64,000 bases of DNA from Merluccius polli (lineage: Eukaryota > Chordata > Actinopteri > Gadiformes > Merlucciidae), in assembly GCA_030340625.1 (NCBI GenBank), contig JAOPHQ010002888.1:72501-136500 (forward strand). The letters run 5' to 3'. Shown piece by piece: positions 1-16,301 of this stretch. Position numbers and translations under genes: made by a program. How positions within the stretch are numbered: position 1 is the first letter of the stretch; each line of letters starts with the position of its first letter. Below the pieces are notes generated by a model. That model was not told the origin of the DNA and ran no database searches. It was given only the letters and a program-made list of their open reading frames with translations.

Positions 1-90
1 TAGAAAGAAAGAATTGAAGAATGAATGATAGAAAGAAAGAAAGAAAGAATTAATGAATGAATGATGGATGCAGGATGCCGTTTTGTTTTA

Positions 91-153
<63 letters not shown>

Positions 154-378
154 AGAGAGATAGAAAGAGTGAAATAGAAATAATTAAAGAAAGAAAGAAA
201 GAAAGAAAGATTTAAAGAAAGAAAGATTTAAAGAAAGAAAGAAAAAAAGAAATAATTAATGAATGAATGATAGAAAGAAGGAAAGAAAGAAAGAAAGAAA
301 GATAGAGAGAAAAACTAAATGACCGAAAGAGTAAAAAGGACAAGGGAAAATAAAATGAGGAGAGGAGGAATAAATGCC

Positions 379-413
<35 letters not shown>

Positions 414-630
414 CAGGTCACATCCACTGAGAGATAACATATATTTGACTGGTGCATGTTAAGGTCAGGAAGGAGGCCATTGTGCCTCTGGGCTCGGCTC
501 ACTATTACATCAGCAGGTCATGTGACTGATGACCTCACTAATGTGCTCTGTAAATGTTTCCCGCTACCCATAATCTGTTACCCAAAGGCACAAAACATGG
601 CGGTATCGGAGGAAAATGACACGCGCTGAA
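1..630. repeat. Simple-repeat region, no gene seen
   Basis: GAAA-type purine repeats fill about 1-330, broken by a (GT)n tract near 92-150, and a (GA)n tract lies at about 381-411. The remaining sequence to 630 shows no splice-bounded coding exon. The open frames here are translations of the repeats. Confidence 0.8.
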
Positions 631-1349
631 TAGAGTTTGCAGCGCATATTCGTCGCGCAACAATTCACTAATTTGTTAAGATGCTGCGGCATTTATCTTT
701 GCGTTAAGATAAGATAGTACTTTATTAATGCTTTTTTGTTTTTTTACAAAGATAATATTAATAAACAAGAATATACAGAGAATATGTGGGTAGAGGGTAA
801 CTGCTACTCAGAAATAAAATATTATGTTGGAAATTGTTAACCATTAAAACTTTATAACTCCCACTACCTGTGTCCTAGAAATACCAGTACACATGTGCAA
901 CCAACCACACTGAACAACAAAGTCAATAAGACCATTTCTATTTACTGTATTTTCGATTTACTGAAAAACATGTCAAGTCCACCAATTACACTTTAAGCAG
1001 GTGTGGCCTTTTAGCTCTACAACAAATTATCCTATCATTATGAAACTTGGTACAGGTGTCCAGGATCACCATGGAAACACATTATGAGCCATATCTTAAT
1101 CCACCATGACCTGGTGTCTGACCCGTTCATTTGTGGTGCCCTCTTTAAACAATATCCCATCAAATTAAGAGCGTGGCGGTTGACCCGGCGGCCACACACC
1201 ACCTCAGTGGCTTCGCTGGGCTCCTCCTCCTCCTCCTCCTCCTCCTCCTCCTCCTCCTCCTCCTCCTCCTCACAGAACACAGGTAGGACCTAGATGTTTC
1301 TACACCCGCTTGTTGGAGAGAGAGTTGGCAAGATGGTACAAGGAGGAGC

Positions 1350-1411
<62 letters not shown>

Positions 1412-3104
1412 TGATCCAGGGAGCTGGTGTATCCTGTGTGCCTTCCTTGATGGCTGTCATGCACCACAGGTGAGCAGCCCCACCAAGATCCTCTCATCGG
1501 CGTGACTCAGGGCCAGGTGAGACCGCGTTGCTGATCCACACACACACTCCACACACAGCGATTGGGAACTCGGCCCACAAGGCGGTTGCAGAGCCTTATT
1601 CAATATTGATCCAACCCCACAACAGGTTTCACTGTGTTGACATTTTGTTCGATCAACGTTCGTATCAACATTACTTGATTGGCAGCACAACATTGCACAA
1701 CCCTAACATAGTAGGACCGCTGGATCAGTAGTTCTGCTATAACATAGTAGGACCGCTGGATCAGTAGTTCTGCTATAACATAGTAGGACCGCTGGATCAG
1801 TAGTTCTGCTATAACATAGTAGGACCGCTGGATCAGTAGTTCTGCTATAACATAGTAGGACCGCTGGATCAGTAGTTCTTCTATAACATAGTAGGACCGC
1901 TGGATCAGTAGTTCTGCTATAACATAGTAGGACCGCTGGATCAGTAGTTCTGCTATAACATAGTAGGACCGCTGGATCAGTAGTTCTGCTATAACATAGT
2001 AGGACCGCTGGATCAGTAGTTCTGCTATAACATAGTAGGACCGCTGGATCAGTAGTTCTGCTATAACATAGTAGGACCGCTGGATCAGTAGTTCTGCTAT
2101 AACATAGTAGGACCGCTGGATCAGTAGTTCTGCTATAACATAGTAGGACCGCTGGATCAGTAGTTCTGCTATAACATAGTAGGACCGCTGGATCAGTAGT
2201 TCTGCTATAACACAGTAGGACCGCTGGATCAGTAGTTCTGCTATAACACAGTAGGACCGCTGGATCAGTAGTTCTGCTATAACACAGTAGGACCGCTGGA
2301 TCAGTAGTTCTGCTATAACACAGTAGGACCGCTGGATCAGTAGTTCTGCTATAACACAGTAGGACCGCTGGATCAGTAGTTCTGCTATAACACAGTAGGA
2401 CCGCTGGATCAGTAGTTCTGCTATAACACAGTAGGACCGCTGGATCAGTAGTTCTGCTATAACACAGTAGGACCGCTGGATCAGTAGTTCTGCTATAACA
2501 CAGTAGGACCGCTGGATCAGTAGTTCTGCTATAACACAGTAGGACCGCTGGATCAGTAGTTCTGCTATAACACAGTAGGACCGCTGGATCAGTAGTTCTG
2601 CTATAACATAGTAGGACCGCTGGATCAGTAGTTCTGCTATAACATAGTAGGACCGCTGGATCAGTAGTTCTGCTATAACATAGTAGGACCGCTGGATCAG
2701 TAGTTCTACTATAACATAGTAGGACCGCTGGATCAGTAGTTCTGCTATAACATAGTAGGACCGCTGGATCAGTAGTTCTGCTATAACATAGTAGGACCGC
2801 TGGATCAGTAGTTCTACTATAACATAGTAGGACCGCTGGATCAGTAGTTCTGCTATAACATAGTAGGACCGCTGGATCAGTAGTTCTGCTATAACATAGT
2901 AGGACCGCTGGATCAGTAGTTCTGCTATAACATAGTAGGACCACTGGATCAGTAGTTCTACTATAACATAGTAGGACCGCTGGATCAGTAGTTCTGCTAT
3001 AACATAGTAGGACCGCTAGCTATCTATACTTGGACCTTGTCTTCCAACACCAGGAATAGTTGAGCTAAAGAGTGACTTACACTCTTCACATAAATGAGTG
3101 CATA
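631..3104. repeat. Tandem segmental duplication, unit A
   Basis: The block starting tagagtttgcagcg at 631 is repeated in the same order and orientation from 3105. Both units contain the same about 300-bp unique stretch (A: 1028-1320), a (TCC)n tract, a (GT)n tract, a stretch near 1430-1690, and a terminal 36-bp minisatellite followed by the same exit sequence (A: 3015-3100). Unit A has extra sequence at about 770-1020. It also lacks about 640 bp that unit B carries between the unique part and the minisatellite. Confidence 0.8.
1704..3016. repeat. 36-bp minisatellite, about 36 copies
   Basis: The unit reads roughly aacatagtaggaccgctgg then atcagtagttctgctat. Because 36 is a multiple of three and the unit has no stop in one minus-strand frame, it produces a 413-codon open frame that repeats a 12-residue unit; this is not a gene. 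A contiguous run of about 11 units (about 2212-2605) carries the variant cacag in place of catag, which suggests block expansion. Confidence 0.95.
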
Positions 3105-8095
<4,991 letters not shown>

Positions 8096-8446
8096 GACCC
8101 CCACACTGTCTGTCCACCCTGGACCCCCACTGTCTGTCCACCCTGGACCCCCACACTGTCTGTCCACCCTGGACCCCCACACTGTCTGTCCACCCTGGAC
8201 CCCCACACTGTCTGTCCACCCTGGACCCCCAGCTGTCCACCCTGGACCCCCACACGGTCCACCCTGGACCCCCACACTGTCTGTCCACCCTGGACCCCCA
8301 CACGGTCCACCCTGGACCCCCCCACACTGTCTGTCCACCCTGGACCCCCACACTGTCTGTCCACCCTGGACCCCCAGCTGTCCACCCTGGACCCCCACAC
8401 TGTCTGTCCACCCTGGACCCCCACACGGTCCACCCTGGCCCCTAGC
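8096..8446. repeat. C-rich minisatellite upstream of nap1l4
   Basis: Units of about 18-28 bp built from ctggacccccac and actgtctgtccaccct repeat about 14 times, with some units lacking the middle part. It lies about 150 bp 5' of the nap1l4 CpG-rich first exon. Open frames on both strands here are repeat translations. Confidence 0.9.
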
Positions 8447-8484
8447 TGGGAGCTCAGGGTGAGGACACATTTAAGTGAACAGGT

Positions 8485-8536
8485 GAGGAGGAGGAGGAGG
8501 AGGAGGAGGAAGTAACACACACACACACACCACAGT

Positions 8537-8566
<30 letters not shown>
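8485..8566. repeat. (GAG)n, (CA)n and a 28-base C homopolymer
   Basis: A GAG-repeat and a CA-repeat run into an uninterrupted stretch of 28 C at 8539-8566. This sits directly before the CCAAT box and first exon of nap1l4, so the minus strand has 28 consecutive G in the proximal promoter. Confidence 0.95.
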
Positions 8567-8570
<4 letters not shown>

Positions 8571-9000
8571 GGTTCACGTCTCCTCCCCGGCCGACCAATA
8601 AGAATCCAGGGTTCAGGAGCGGCGGCGCGGCAACGGTAGCGGCAGCGAGGCGGCGGCGGCGGAGACGAGCGGCACCACCAGCAGCAGCAGCACCAGACCC
8701 GCGGACTGTACGAGGTAAGGAGGGGACCCCCTTCCTCGGACCCTGGGGTGGGGGGGGAGACACGGGTTCGGGTCCGGGTTCGGGTCCGCCTCGCCTACGC
8801 ATGTGAAGATATCTCTCCGTAAATGGCGAGATATCTCCAGATCTGTGGCACATATGCGGGCTGGACGCGGAGGAGCGCGTGTGCTAACGGCGCGCTAACC
8901 CGCTAGCCGGCTAACCCGCTAGCTCCCCCCGCCGTTAGCCTCCCCCATGCGGCGGTGGGGGAGAGCCGGGATGTCGGGTCTGCGGTACCGGGTGCGGTGC
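8567..9000 (+). promoter_or_regulatory. nap1l4: CpG-rich promoter and non-coding exon 1 of nap1l4
   Basis: The segment is GC- and CpG-rich and has a CCAAT box at 8595-8599. It contains a GCGGC-rich untranslated exon ending at a consensus donor (cgag|gtaagg) with exon end 8714. No TATA box is evident. The start of transcription is not fixed by the sequence; about 8600-8660 is my estimate. Intron 1 follows and begins CpG-rich. Confidence 0.7.
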
Positions 9001-9278
9001 CACCGTTTTTATTTTTTTATTTTTTCCCGGTTGTCTCGGGGAGCGAAGTCCGTGTTTATGTGCGGGGATGTCGGCCTTTTTTTCGGCCACTTTTGTCGTC
9101 ATCGTCGTCGTTGTCATTTGTCGGTTAGCCGTTAGCGGCTGTTACGCGCACACACATACGTTACAACACACACACACACACATTACAACACACACACGCT
9201 AGTGACTTTTAAGTTGTGTGAGTGGGTTGACATGTATGTGGTGAATTGACGGAGGGGTGCTAGCTAAAGGTAGCTAAT

Positions 9279-9285
<7 letters not shown>

Positions 9286-9339
<54 letters not shown>
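9286..9339. repeat. (CA)n microsatellite in nap1l4 intron 1
   Basis: An uninterrupted CA dinucleotide tract inside the first intron, with shorter CA runs just upstream at about 9160-9196. Confidence 0.95.
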
Positions 9340-9341
<2 letters not shown>

Positions 9342-9639
9342 TGTAGCTTAGCGGGGTTAGCCCCCTGCGTGCGTCACCGGCCTGCGCTTCGGCGTTAGCT
9401 CCGCGCTAATAATGTGGCTCTTGGGGCTTTGGTGGGAGAGGGATCCCGGCTCGTTGCGTTATCCCGGTGGGGCCACCACGCCGTTTCCGGTCTCTTCGCT
9501 TTCTTGTGGATTGTGCGGCCTGTGCGACGGAGGAACGAGAACGATGGCGGTGAATGACATGAACAACGATAACGTTAAGGAGAATACATGTGTAGTTTGT
9601 GGTATTTTTTTAGACAAAGCGATGTCCGAAACATGTAAC

Positions 9640-9790
9640 GGAAACGGGTATCCCTCCGGCCGGAAGTCCCACCCTCTCGCTGCTAAACCCATGTAATTGT
9701 TATGGTGATGTCCCGCCCCCTCTCCAATAACGGTCATGTGCAGCACCCCGTCCCAGGCGTCCTGTCGTGGGAGGGGACCGCTGTTGTGCT
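9640..9790 (-). mobile_element. Dispersed GGGCGGGACTTCCG repeat, intron 1 copy
   Basis: Read on the minus strand, this segment gives gagggtgggacttccgg followed by gagggatacccgtttccg. The same motifs occur at about 26460-26720, 32815-33090, 41478-41760 and 47795-48080. A second GGGCGGGAC motif lies about 45-55 bp upstream of the first in each well-preserved copy. It is probably a non-autonomous transposon or its remains; the ends were not resolved. Confidence 0.5.
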
Positions 9791-10014
9791 GCTCTGGCTC
9801 CGATTTCGCAATCTCCTCTAAGCCTATACTGGTTTCTGTGGTTGTCAGCTGGCTGGTTGGCCTCTGTTTGTTTGAGGTGTACATTAGTCAAACCTTTGGC
9901 TTTAGCTCTGCCCTATGCTGCTGTTAACTGTTCATTTATTTCAGACGTTTGTCCTCAGTCGTTGACCATTTTGACCTGTTGTTTTTTTTGACAGGAGGGA
10001 GTTGTGACGTTGTA

Positions 10015-10967
10015 ATGGACGCAAATAAAGGTAAGGTGTGTGTGTGTGTGTGTGTGTTTGTTTTTGGTGTTGCTTTGTCACTCATCGGTCGTCATGTGAT
10101 GTATTGTTTCTACTCTAAAAGCCGTGTACCGCTTGGCGTCAACAGGTAAAGGAGAGCAAGGGATGCAGAGCTCGGAGGGGCAGGGTCCGGACAGCTTTCA
10201 CAACATGGAAAGGTGAGGATAAGGGAGAGGTGTGCGTGTGCGTGTTCACGAGACACGAGTTCGCTTAGGACTGACAACATGGCGGGTGTGGACTTGGAGC
10301 CTTGCTGTGCCGTGTGGTTTTATTAGTTAGTTAGGTTATATAGTTATTATAGATATTATATAGATATTGCTGTCATTGTGTGGGGCGTGTGTCTTTAGCG
10401 CGGTGATATTAGTAGGAGCAGCGGTTGTGAGGTTCTTGCATACTGGGCATGTTTGTCATGTAGGTTTTTTCATGTATTTTGGTATTGGGTCTCCTACCCC
10501 TCTGGTTGAAATCGTTAGTCTTCTCATGGTCTCTGTGATAGCTCTGCTCACCACGGGTCTCTCTCTCTCCCCCCTTTGCAGTCTGCTCCCTAAAGCAGTG
10601 AAAAGGCGAGTGCATGCCCTGAAGCGGCTACAGGTCCAGTGTGCCAACATAGAAGCCAAGTTTTATGAGGAAGTCCACGAACTGGAGCGGAAGTACGCTG
10701 CCTTTTACCAGCCTCTCTATGACAAGGTAACCTAGCCGGCGTACCACTGGACTAACTTGCTTTTACTTCTCCATTTCTACCACATCTAACACCTACATTG
10801 CATATGCTGATGTCACTGACGCATGTGTCGCTGTCGTTCCAGAGAAGAGACGTTATAACGGGAACGGTGGAGCCCACAGATGAAGAATGCGAGTGGCAGA
10901 GTGACCGAGAGGAAGAGGAGGAGCTAGCGGTAAGTGGACGTTTTATTGGCACCTCTTCGAATATATT

Positions 10968-11010
<43 letters not shown>

Positions 11011-13805
11011 CATTTTTTATGGGCTTTGTAAAGTATGCCCAGTTGAAAATTAGCCAGTCCGCTGAGCACTGGCATATTTCAATGTTTTAATGTTCACTGT
11101 CCCTGTACAAATAAACTCAATGAATCAAATGGACAGGAGAGTGGAGAGAGACAGGACAGTGTGTTGAAAGCGAGAGGGAAAGACATGCAGCATAGGACCT
11201 GGGCCGCTACAAGGAGCATTGCCTGTGTGGTTGGCGCGTTAGTGGGTTGAACCACCTAGTCTCCCCCCCCGTCCATGTCTTTTAATTAATATTCTGCTCT
11301 AATCCACTTTGAACTGTAGGAGGAGCTGAAGAAGAAGGCTGCGGTTGAGGAGAAGAAGGAAGACGCTACCCCAGAGGAAGACCCCAAAGGCATCCCTGAG
11401 TTCTGGCTCACTATCTTCAAGGGTGTCGACATGCTCAGCGACATGCTCGAGGTGCCAGATTCAGATTTAAATGGTTCAGTGAGGCGTCCTTGCCAGAATT
11501 TCTGCTTTTAAAAAAAAGTGCTTTGACTTTTTCTAATGCTCAGTATATATCAAGACCCTAAATTACGTAGTTAAAACAAAATAATGGATTTAAGATGACA
11601 CTGTAGTCTGCAATTTATGTTACTGTAAGTAATGCACTATATGAAAACATGCACCGCCCTTCTACATGACAAATTATTCATCATTTCATCACTTCATCTT
11701 GTGGAGGGAAAACAATTAGTTAATCTGCAGTTTTGTCATTGTATTGTATGCACATCTTGCCACGTCTCTGACCAGTGAGTGTGCTTCTCCCGTCCCCCTG
11801 CACAGGAACACGATGAGCCCATCTTAAAGCACCTGAAAGACATCCAAGTCAAGTTTTCTGAGCCTGGGAAACCAATGGTCAGTATTTGCTGAATAGTTTT
11901 GAAGTAACTACCTTTTTTTTAAATTATCCATATGGTATATGGATAAGCAAACAGTATTGTACTAAATAAATACATTCTGACCAGGAGACTGGTGTCTTGT
12001 CTGGTTCAGCCACCATGTGAACACCAACGGTCCATTTATGTTTGTTGTCAATCGATCACAGGGACACCTAGTGTTCAACTGAAGGCATTATGTTACTGCA
12101 TATCCTAACGGTAGCATTTTTTTGTTTTGGGTGAATAATTTTGCGGCTGTTTTTTGTTTTCTGTTTTTTTTTCCCTTCAGAGTTTCACGCTAGAGTTCCA
12201 CTTTGAGTCCAACCCCTACTTTAATAACGCCGTCCTCACGAAAGTCTACAGGATGAAGTCTGAACCCGAGACCTCGGACCCCTTCTCCTTCGAGGGACCA
12301 GAAATCATAGACTGTGAAGGGTGAGAACACACACCACAACTCACACAGTATGCTTGCATGACAGGAAGGGGTCTCAGTTGCATATTTTTCTTGTTTAAAT
12401 GCTGTTAAATGTTTGTTTTTTCAATCAAACATTCATGCGTTACGTGGCATACCTGTACCATATTACAAAAAAACAAATCTGCTCTGAAAAGATTGACTCT
12501 TGATTGAACACTGACACGTATTCAGGTATTTTTGAAAACACATTTTCTTTGGCTCAGCGGTCAGAGAGAAAATGCTTCAAAAATATCCTCGTACGATGTG
12601 TGGACAGGGTCTGACCTGAACCTGTTGTCCCCCCCCCCTCAGCTGTCAGATAGACTGGCACAAAGGGAAGGATGTGACAGTTAAAACCATCAAGAAGAAA
12701 CAGAAGCACAAAGGCCGCGGCACGGTGCGCACCGTCACCAAGCAGGTCCCCAACGACTCCTTCTTCAACTTCTTCAACCCCATCAAAGGTGAGGAAGAGG
12801 TAGAGGGAGACAGACATCTGTCTGTCTGGACGGAGGTAGAGGGAGACAGACGTCTCTGTCCGGATGGAGGTAGAGGGAGACAGGCGTCTGTCTGGACGGC
12901 TTCGCTACACGCTTATGTGTCCACTAGGGCTGCATCGATTAGTCGATCGGCAGAAAGGTTGATAATCGAGTGATTGTTTAGGTAATTTATCAAGTGCAAA
13001 TAACAAATATTTGTTAGTTAAATTCAAATGCTTGGTTCATGGATCGTTATAAAATTAATAATTGAATAGCTTTTCTTGGCTGCTCGTCAGATAAAGCACA
13101 TTTAAGATATCAATTTGGACTCTGGTAACTTCTGACATTTTCTAGACTAAATGATTAATACAAGAATCTTGAAAAAATATTGTTGGATTAATTGCCTATG
13201 AAAAAAATAATGGTTAGTTGCAGCCCTAGTGTCCACTACATGCAGAGTACAAGTTCAGTGAATTTGTAATGCTCCACCAAAAGGTATTTTTCTATGCCAC
13301 TAAACAAAGAGATTTCAGAGGGATGTTGCTAATAATACAATGAACGTAGGGAGACAGTTTAGCTTTGTTCTGGAAACGTCAACTACTTTAGAACTGCTTC
13401 TCGAATTCACAATTGCCAAATGACCTCCAGTCGCCAAACCATATTTCATTAAATTATAATACATTTTCACTTTTGTTCTTTTCTTGCAGTCGGCCCAGAT
13501 GGAGAGATGGTGAGTCGTCTTCATTTGAAACATAATGTCACCTTCACTGGTCTACAGGCTCTTCTCTTTCATTCTTTGTATGCACCTTAAGAATCTGGTC
13601 CATGTCTTAGCCGTGTCTGGCTGTTGTCCCAGCGATGTTCAGCCGTGTGTGTGTGTGCGTGTGCGTGTGTGTGTGTGTGTAGGACGAGGACTCGGAGCTC
13701 ACCCTCGCCACAGACTTTGAAATCGGACATTTCTTCCGCGAGAGAATAGTTCCCAGGGCCGTGCTATACTTCACCGGGGAGGGCCTGGAGGATGATGACA
13801 GCGTG

Positions 13806-13871
<66 letters not shown>

Positions 13872-16301
13872 GAGAATGAAGTTGGTAACGGTGAATAGAT
13901 TTCAGTGTATGGTTTGTCGGAGGTCCACCGCTCACTCGACTGCTTTTTTCCCCCTCTCTCTCTCTTGACTAGTTTGACGATGAGGAGGAGATGGAGGAAG
14001 GCGATGATGAGGTGTGTAGGCTGTAGGGGTAACACCCTGGTCAGGTTAAAGGATAACTTTGGGATTTTTCAACCTGGACTCTGCTTTCCCATCGTTTTGG
14101 ATCTCGGGGACGAATGTGGACAACAGTTGGTCCAGTGTTGAGAAACAAAACATTTGTCTTTACCTTCGCTTGATCCTGTCTGTTTGTTATCGTGTCTAAC
14201 CAAGTCTCGCCAAGAAGAGGTCTCGCTCTGAACTCCCATTGGCGAGACTTTAGACACGATAACAAACAGACTGAAATGATTGTCCACATTCGTCCCTGAG
14301 TCCCTAAAATGATGGGAAAATAGTCCAGGTTGAGAAATCCAGAAGTTATCCTTTACAGTGTATGTTGAGTGGCTCGTCACTGTCTCTCTCCCTGTGTGTT
14401 GTTGTTTAGGAACATGATGATGACGATGGTGATGATGACGATGATGAAGGGGACGTGGACACCAAGGTCGGTATCATGTGCTGAACAGCTGACTGTGCGT
14501 GTGTGATGAGTTTCTGATTTGCTCATAATTAGGAAGTGACATCCCTGTGACTCCCTTTGAAAAGTGATTATACAGAGTTTGTTAGCGGTTCAGTCAAAAA
14601 AACATTCTGTGCTTGAATGGTTGTGAGCTAGTGGTTTCTGTGTGTCCCCAACACACACACACACGCACACGCATGATGCTTGTTGTAAGCCATGTAATTG
14701 TCAGTTATTACACACAGTCCAGGCTTAAGTAAGAGTTAAGAGCAACAATCTACACAGCGGTCACATGTATTTTATTTATACATATTTTCCCTCGGGACAA
14801 TGCACAATTAGGGCTGGGCGATATTATATTAATAATATTGTATATAATAATACAATAGTATATCTTTCAATGGTATTGTATCATCAACGTATCGTGATAC
14901 CCAGTTTCATAGTATAAATGAATTACGATGAGAAGATGTGCTGTTGAAATGATCAAATATGAGGTTTGAAACATCAGAGAGAAAGGAAAACTAGTTTAAG
15001 TCCAATGCTATACTTCACATTTCATATACCCTCATATATACCATGACCCTCACCTAGACTGTTTAGAAACTTATTTTGAATTCGTGCATTTCTGTAAAAT
15101 GACCCATAATTATGGTGATAAATAATGTCCATCGCCCAGCCCTGTGAACGTTACATATTTTGCACCAGAGATGGATACAAGCTCATTTTCACGTGTAGTC
15201 CCTGGGCAGAGTTGTAAATACGACGCGCCACATACATTTAACCACGCGCATATCAACGTAGTGATGTTTGGATTTGGTCTTGACTGGATCTCGTTGTGAC
15301 TATTAAACTTGTCTCTCCCTTCCCCTGGATGTCTTTTCATTGCAGGCATAATCAAATCATTTTCACTGCATGCATTCCTAGGTAAGGGAGAAGGATGCTT
15401 CTATACTGTTACCTCCCATCAGCTTTGGCTTGGTCATCCCCTCCTCTCTCTTTTCTTTAGCTCCTCACAGATTTCCCACAGTAGGCAGTATACTACAAAC
15501 AATGAGAACTTTCTGGATAAATGATAAGATGGCCGCCATATCCATGTGATGGATGTAGCTGTTGTAGAGTATTAGGATTGTTGTATGCGGTCTCTAAAAC
15601 ACGCAAACAATTGAACTTGAACTGGTACGTTATAGGACTGTATCTAACGTTTATTTTCATAGTCGATTAATCTAATGGTAATTTTTCCGATTAATCATTT
15701 AGTCTACAAAATGTCATGTCAATAATAGCGAATGCCATCACAAGTTACCAGAGTCCAAAAGTGATGTTTTAAATGTGCTTGCTTTATCTGACAAGCAGCA
15801 ATTTCTGACGCATCAAGCAGCAAATGTTTGATATTTGTACATGATAAATTACCTAAACGATTAATCGCTTGTAAAAAAAATGAATGCGATTAATTTTCTG
15901 ATCGACTCATCGTTGCAGCCCGGATTTCTCTGCCATGTTTTCGCAGGCTTTTGTCCCTTCAGTTCAAAAGTTGTGTTGTTGAGTATACTGCCGTCCTAAC
16001 ATCCTAGTCGGACTGAGATCTGTTCTCCTCACCTCGCCTCCTCTTCTGGTTCCCCTCCTCTGGTTCCCCTCCTCTTCCTCCTTTGGTCCCAGCAGGCGTC
16101 TAACCTAACCAAGCCAGATGTGCGTGTCTCTCACTCTGTTCTCTGCTTTCCATCTCATCCATTTTTATTTTTCCTTCTGCCTCATCAAGTTGTAGTTCTG
16201 TGTCAGTGTGCGTCTCCCAGTCTGTGATGTCTGATCTCTCCTCTCTCGTCTGCTCGCCACAGAAAGCTGAAGCCCAGCCTGCTGAATGCAAGCAGCAGTA
16301 A
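10015..16301 (+). CDS. nap1l4: Nucleosome assembly protein 1-like 4 (spliced)
   Basis: A histone H2A-H2B chaperone of the NAP family, working in nucleus and cytoplasm. Coding exons: 10015-10030, 10146-10212, 10582-10726, 10843-10929, 11320-11451, 11806-11877, 12181-12320, 12643-12788, 13490-13509, 13683-13802, 13973-14011, 14410-14466, 16263-16301. The sum is 1080 nt, 359 residues. The NAP core is clear: DPKGIPEFWLTIFKGVDML, EHDEPILKHLKDI, SDPFSFEGPEI, the basic KKKQKHKGRGTVRT, then DFEIGHFFRERIVPRAVLY and an Asp/Glu-rich tail. KQVPNDSFFNFFNP and FFRERIVPRAVLY favour NAP1L4 over NAP1L1. The protein ends AECKQQ, a CaaX-like end known from NAP1L1. The start is the first ATG after the untranslated exon border at 9995. 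The usual N-terminal MQNPxVLAALQERL segment is not found between exons. The gene is convergent with the thioesterase. Confidence 0.9.
10975..11006. repeat. (TA)n microsatellite in nap1l4 intron
   Basis: A TA dinucleotide tract a short distance after the exon ending at 10929. Confidence 0.9.
12925..13228. mobile_element. hAT-type MITE with perfect 8-bp target duplication
   Basis: The element begins TAGGGCTGCA and ends TGCAGCCCTA. It is flanked on both sides by GTGTCCAC (12917-12924 and 13229-13236). An 8-bp target duplication with these short inverted ends is the hAT signature. No transposase is encoded in 304 bp, so it is non-autonomous. It sits in the nap1l4 intron before the exon at 13490. 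Confidence 0.9.
13643..13680. repeat. (GT)n tract abutting nap1l4 exon 13683-13802
   Basis: A GT-rich dinucleotide tract runs directly into the acceptor (gtgtgtgtag). It replaces the usual pyrimidine tract of that 3' splice site. Confidence 0.95.
13808..13869. repeat. (AC)n tract just after nap1l4 exon 13683-13802
   Basis: An AC dinucleotide tract of about 60 bp begins five bases after the donor of the 120-bp exon. It is the complement of the GT tract before the exon. Confidence 0.95.
14045..14357. mobile_element. Palindromic MITE in nap1l4 intron
   Basis: The ends are AAGGATAAC and its inverse GTTATCCTT, each adjacent to TA, consistent with a TA target duplication of the Tc1/mariner type. 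The two arms stay complementary far inward, for example ctgtttgttatcgtgtcta near 14198 and its inverse near 14252. The whole 313 bp can therefore fold on itself with a few mismatches. Confidence 0.8.
14809..15144. mobile_element. hAT-like MITE, degraded
   Basis: It begins TAGGGCTGGGCGATATT and ends ATCGCCCAGCCCT, giving inverted ends of about 13 bases. I could not find a matching 8-bp target duplication, so it is older or altered at one border. Confidence 0.7.
15655..15925. mobile_element. hAT-like MITE related to 12925-13228, degraded
   Basis: It contains cgattaatc and cctaaacgattaatcgc stretches and ends tcatcgttgcagccc, as in the element at 12925. The left end is diverged and no target duplication is visible. 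Confidence 0.6.

Noticed and set aside
1703..2944. 413-codon minus-strand frame with a 12-residue repeat
   Set aside because: It is a translation of the 36-bp minisatellite, with no splice sites, promoter or recognisable domain.
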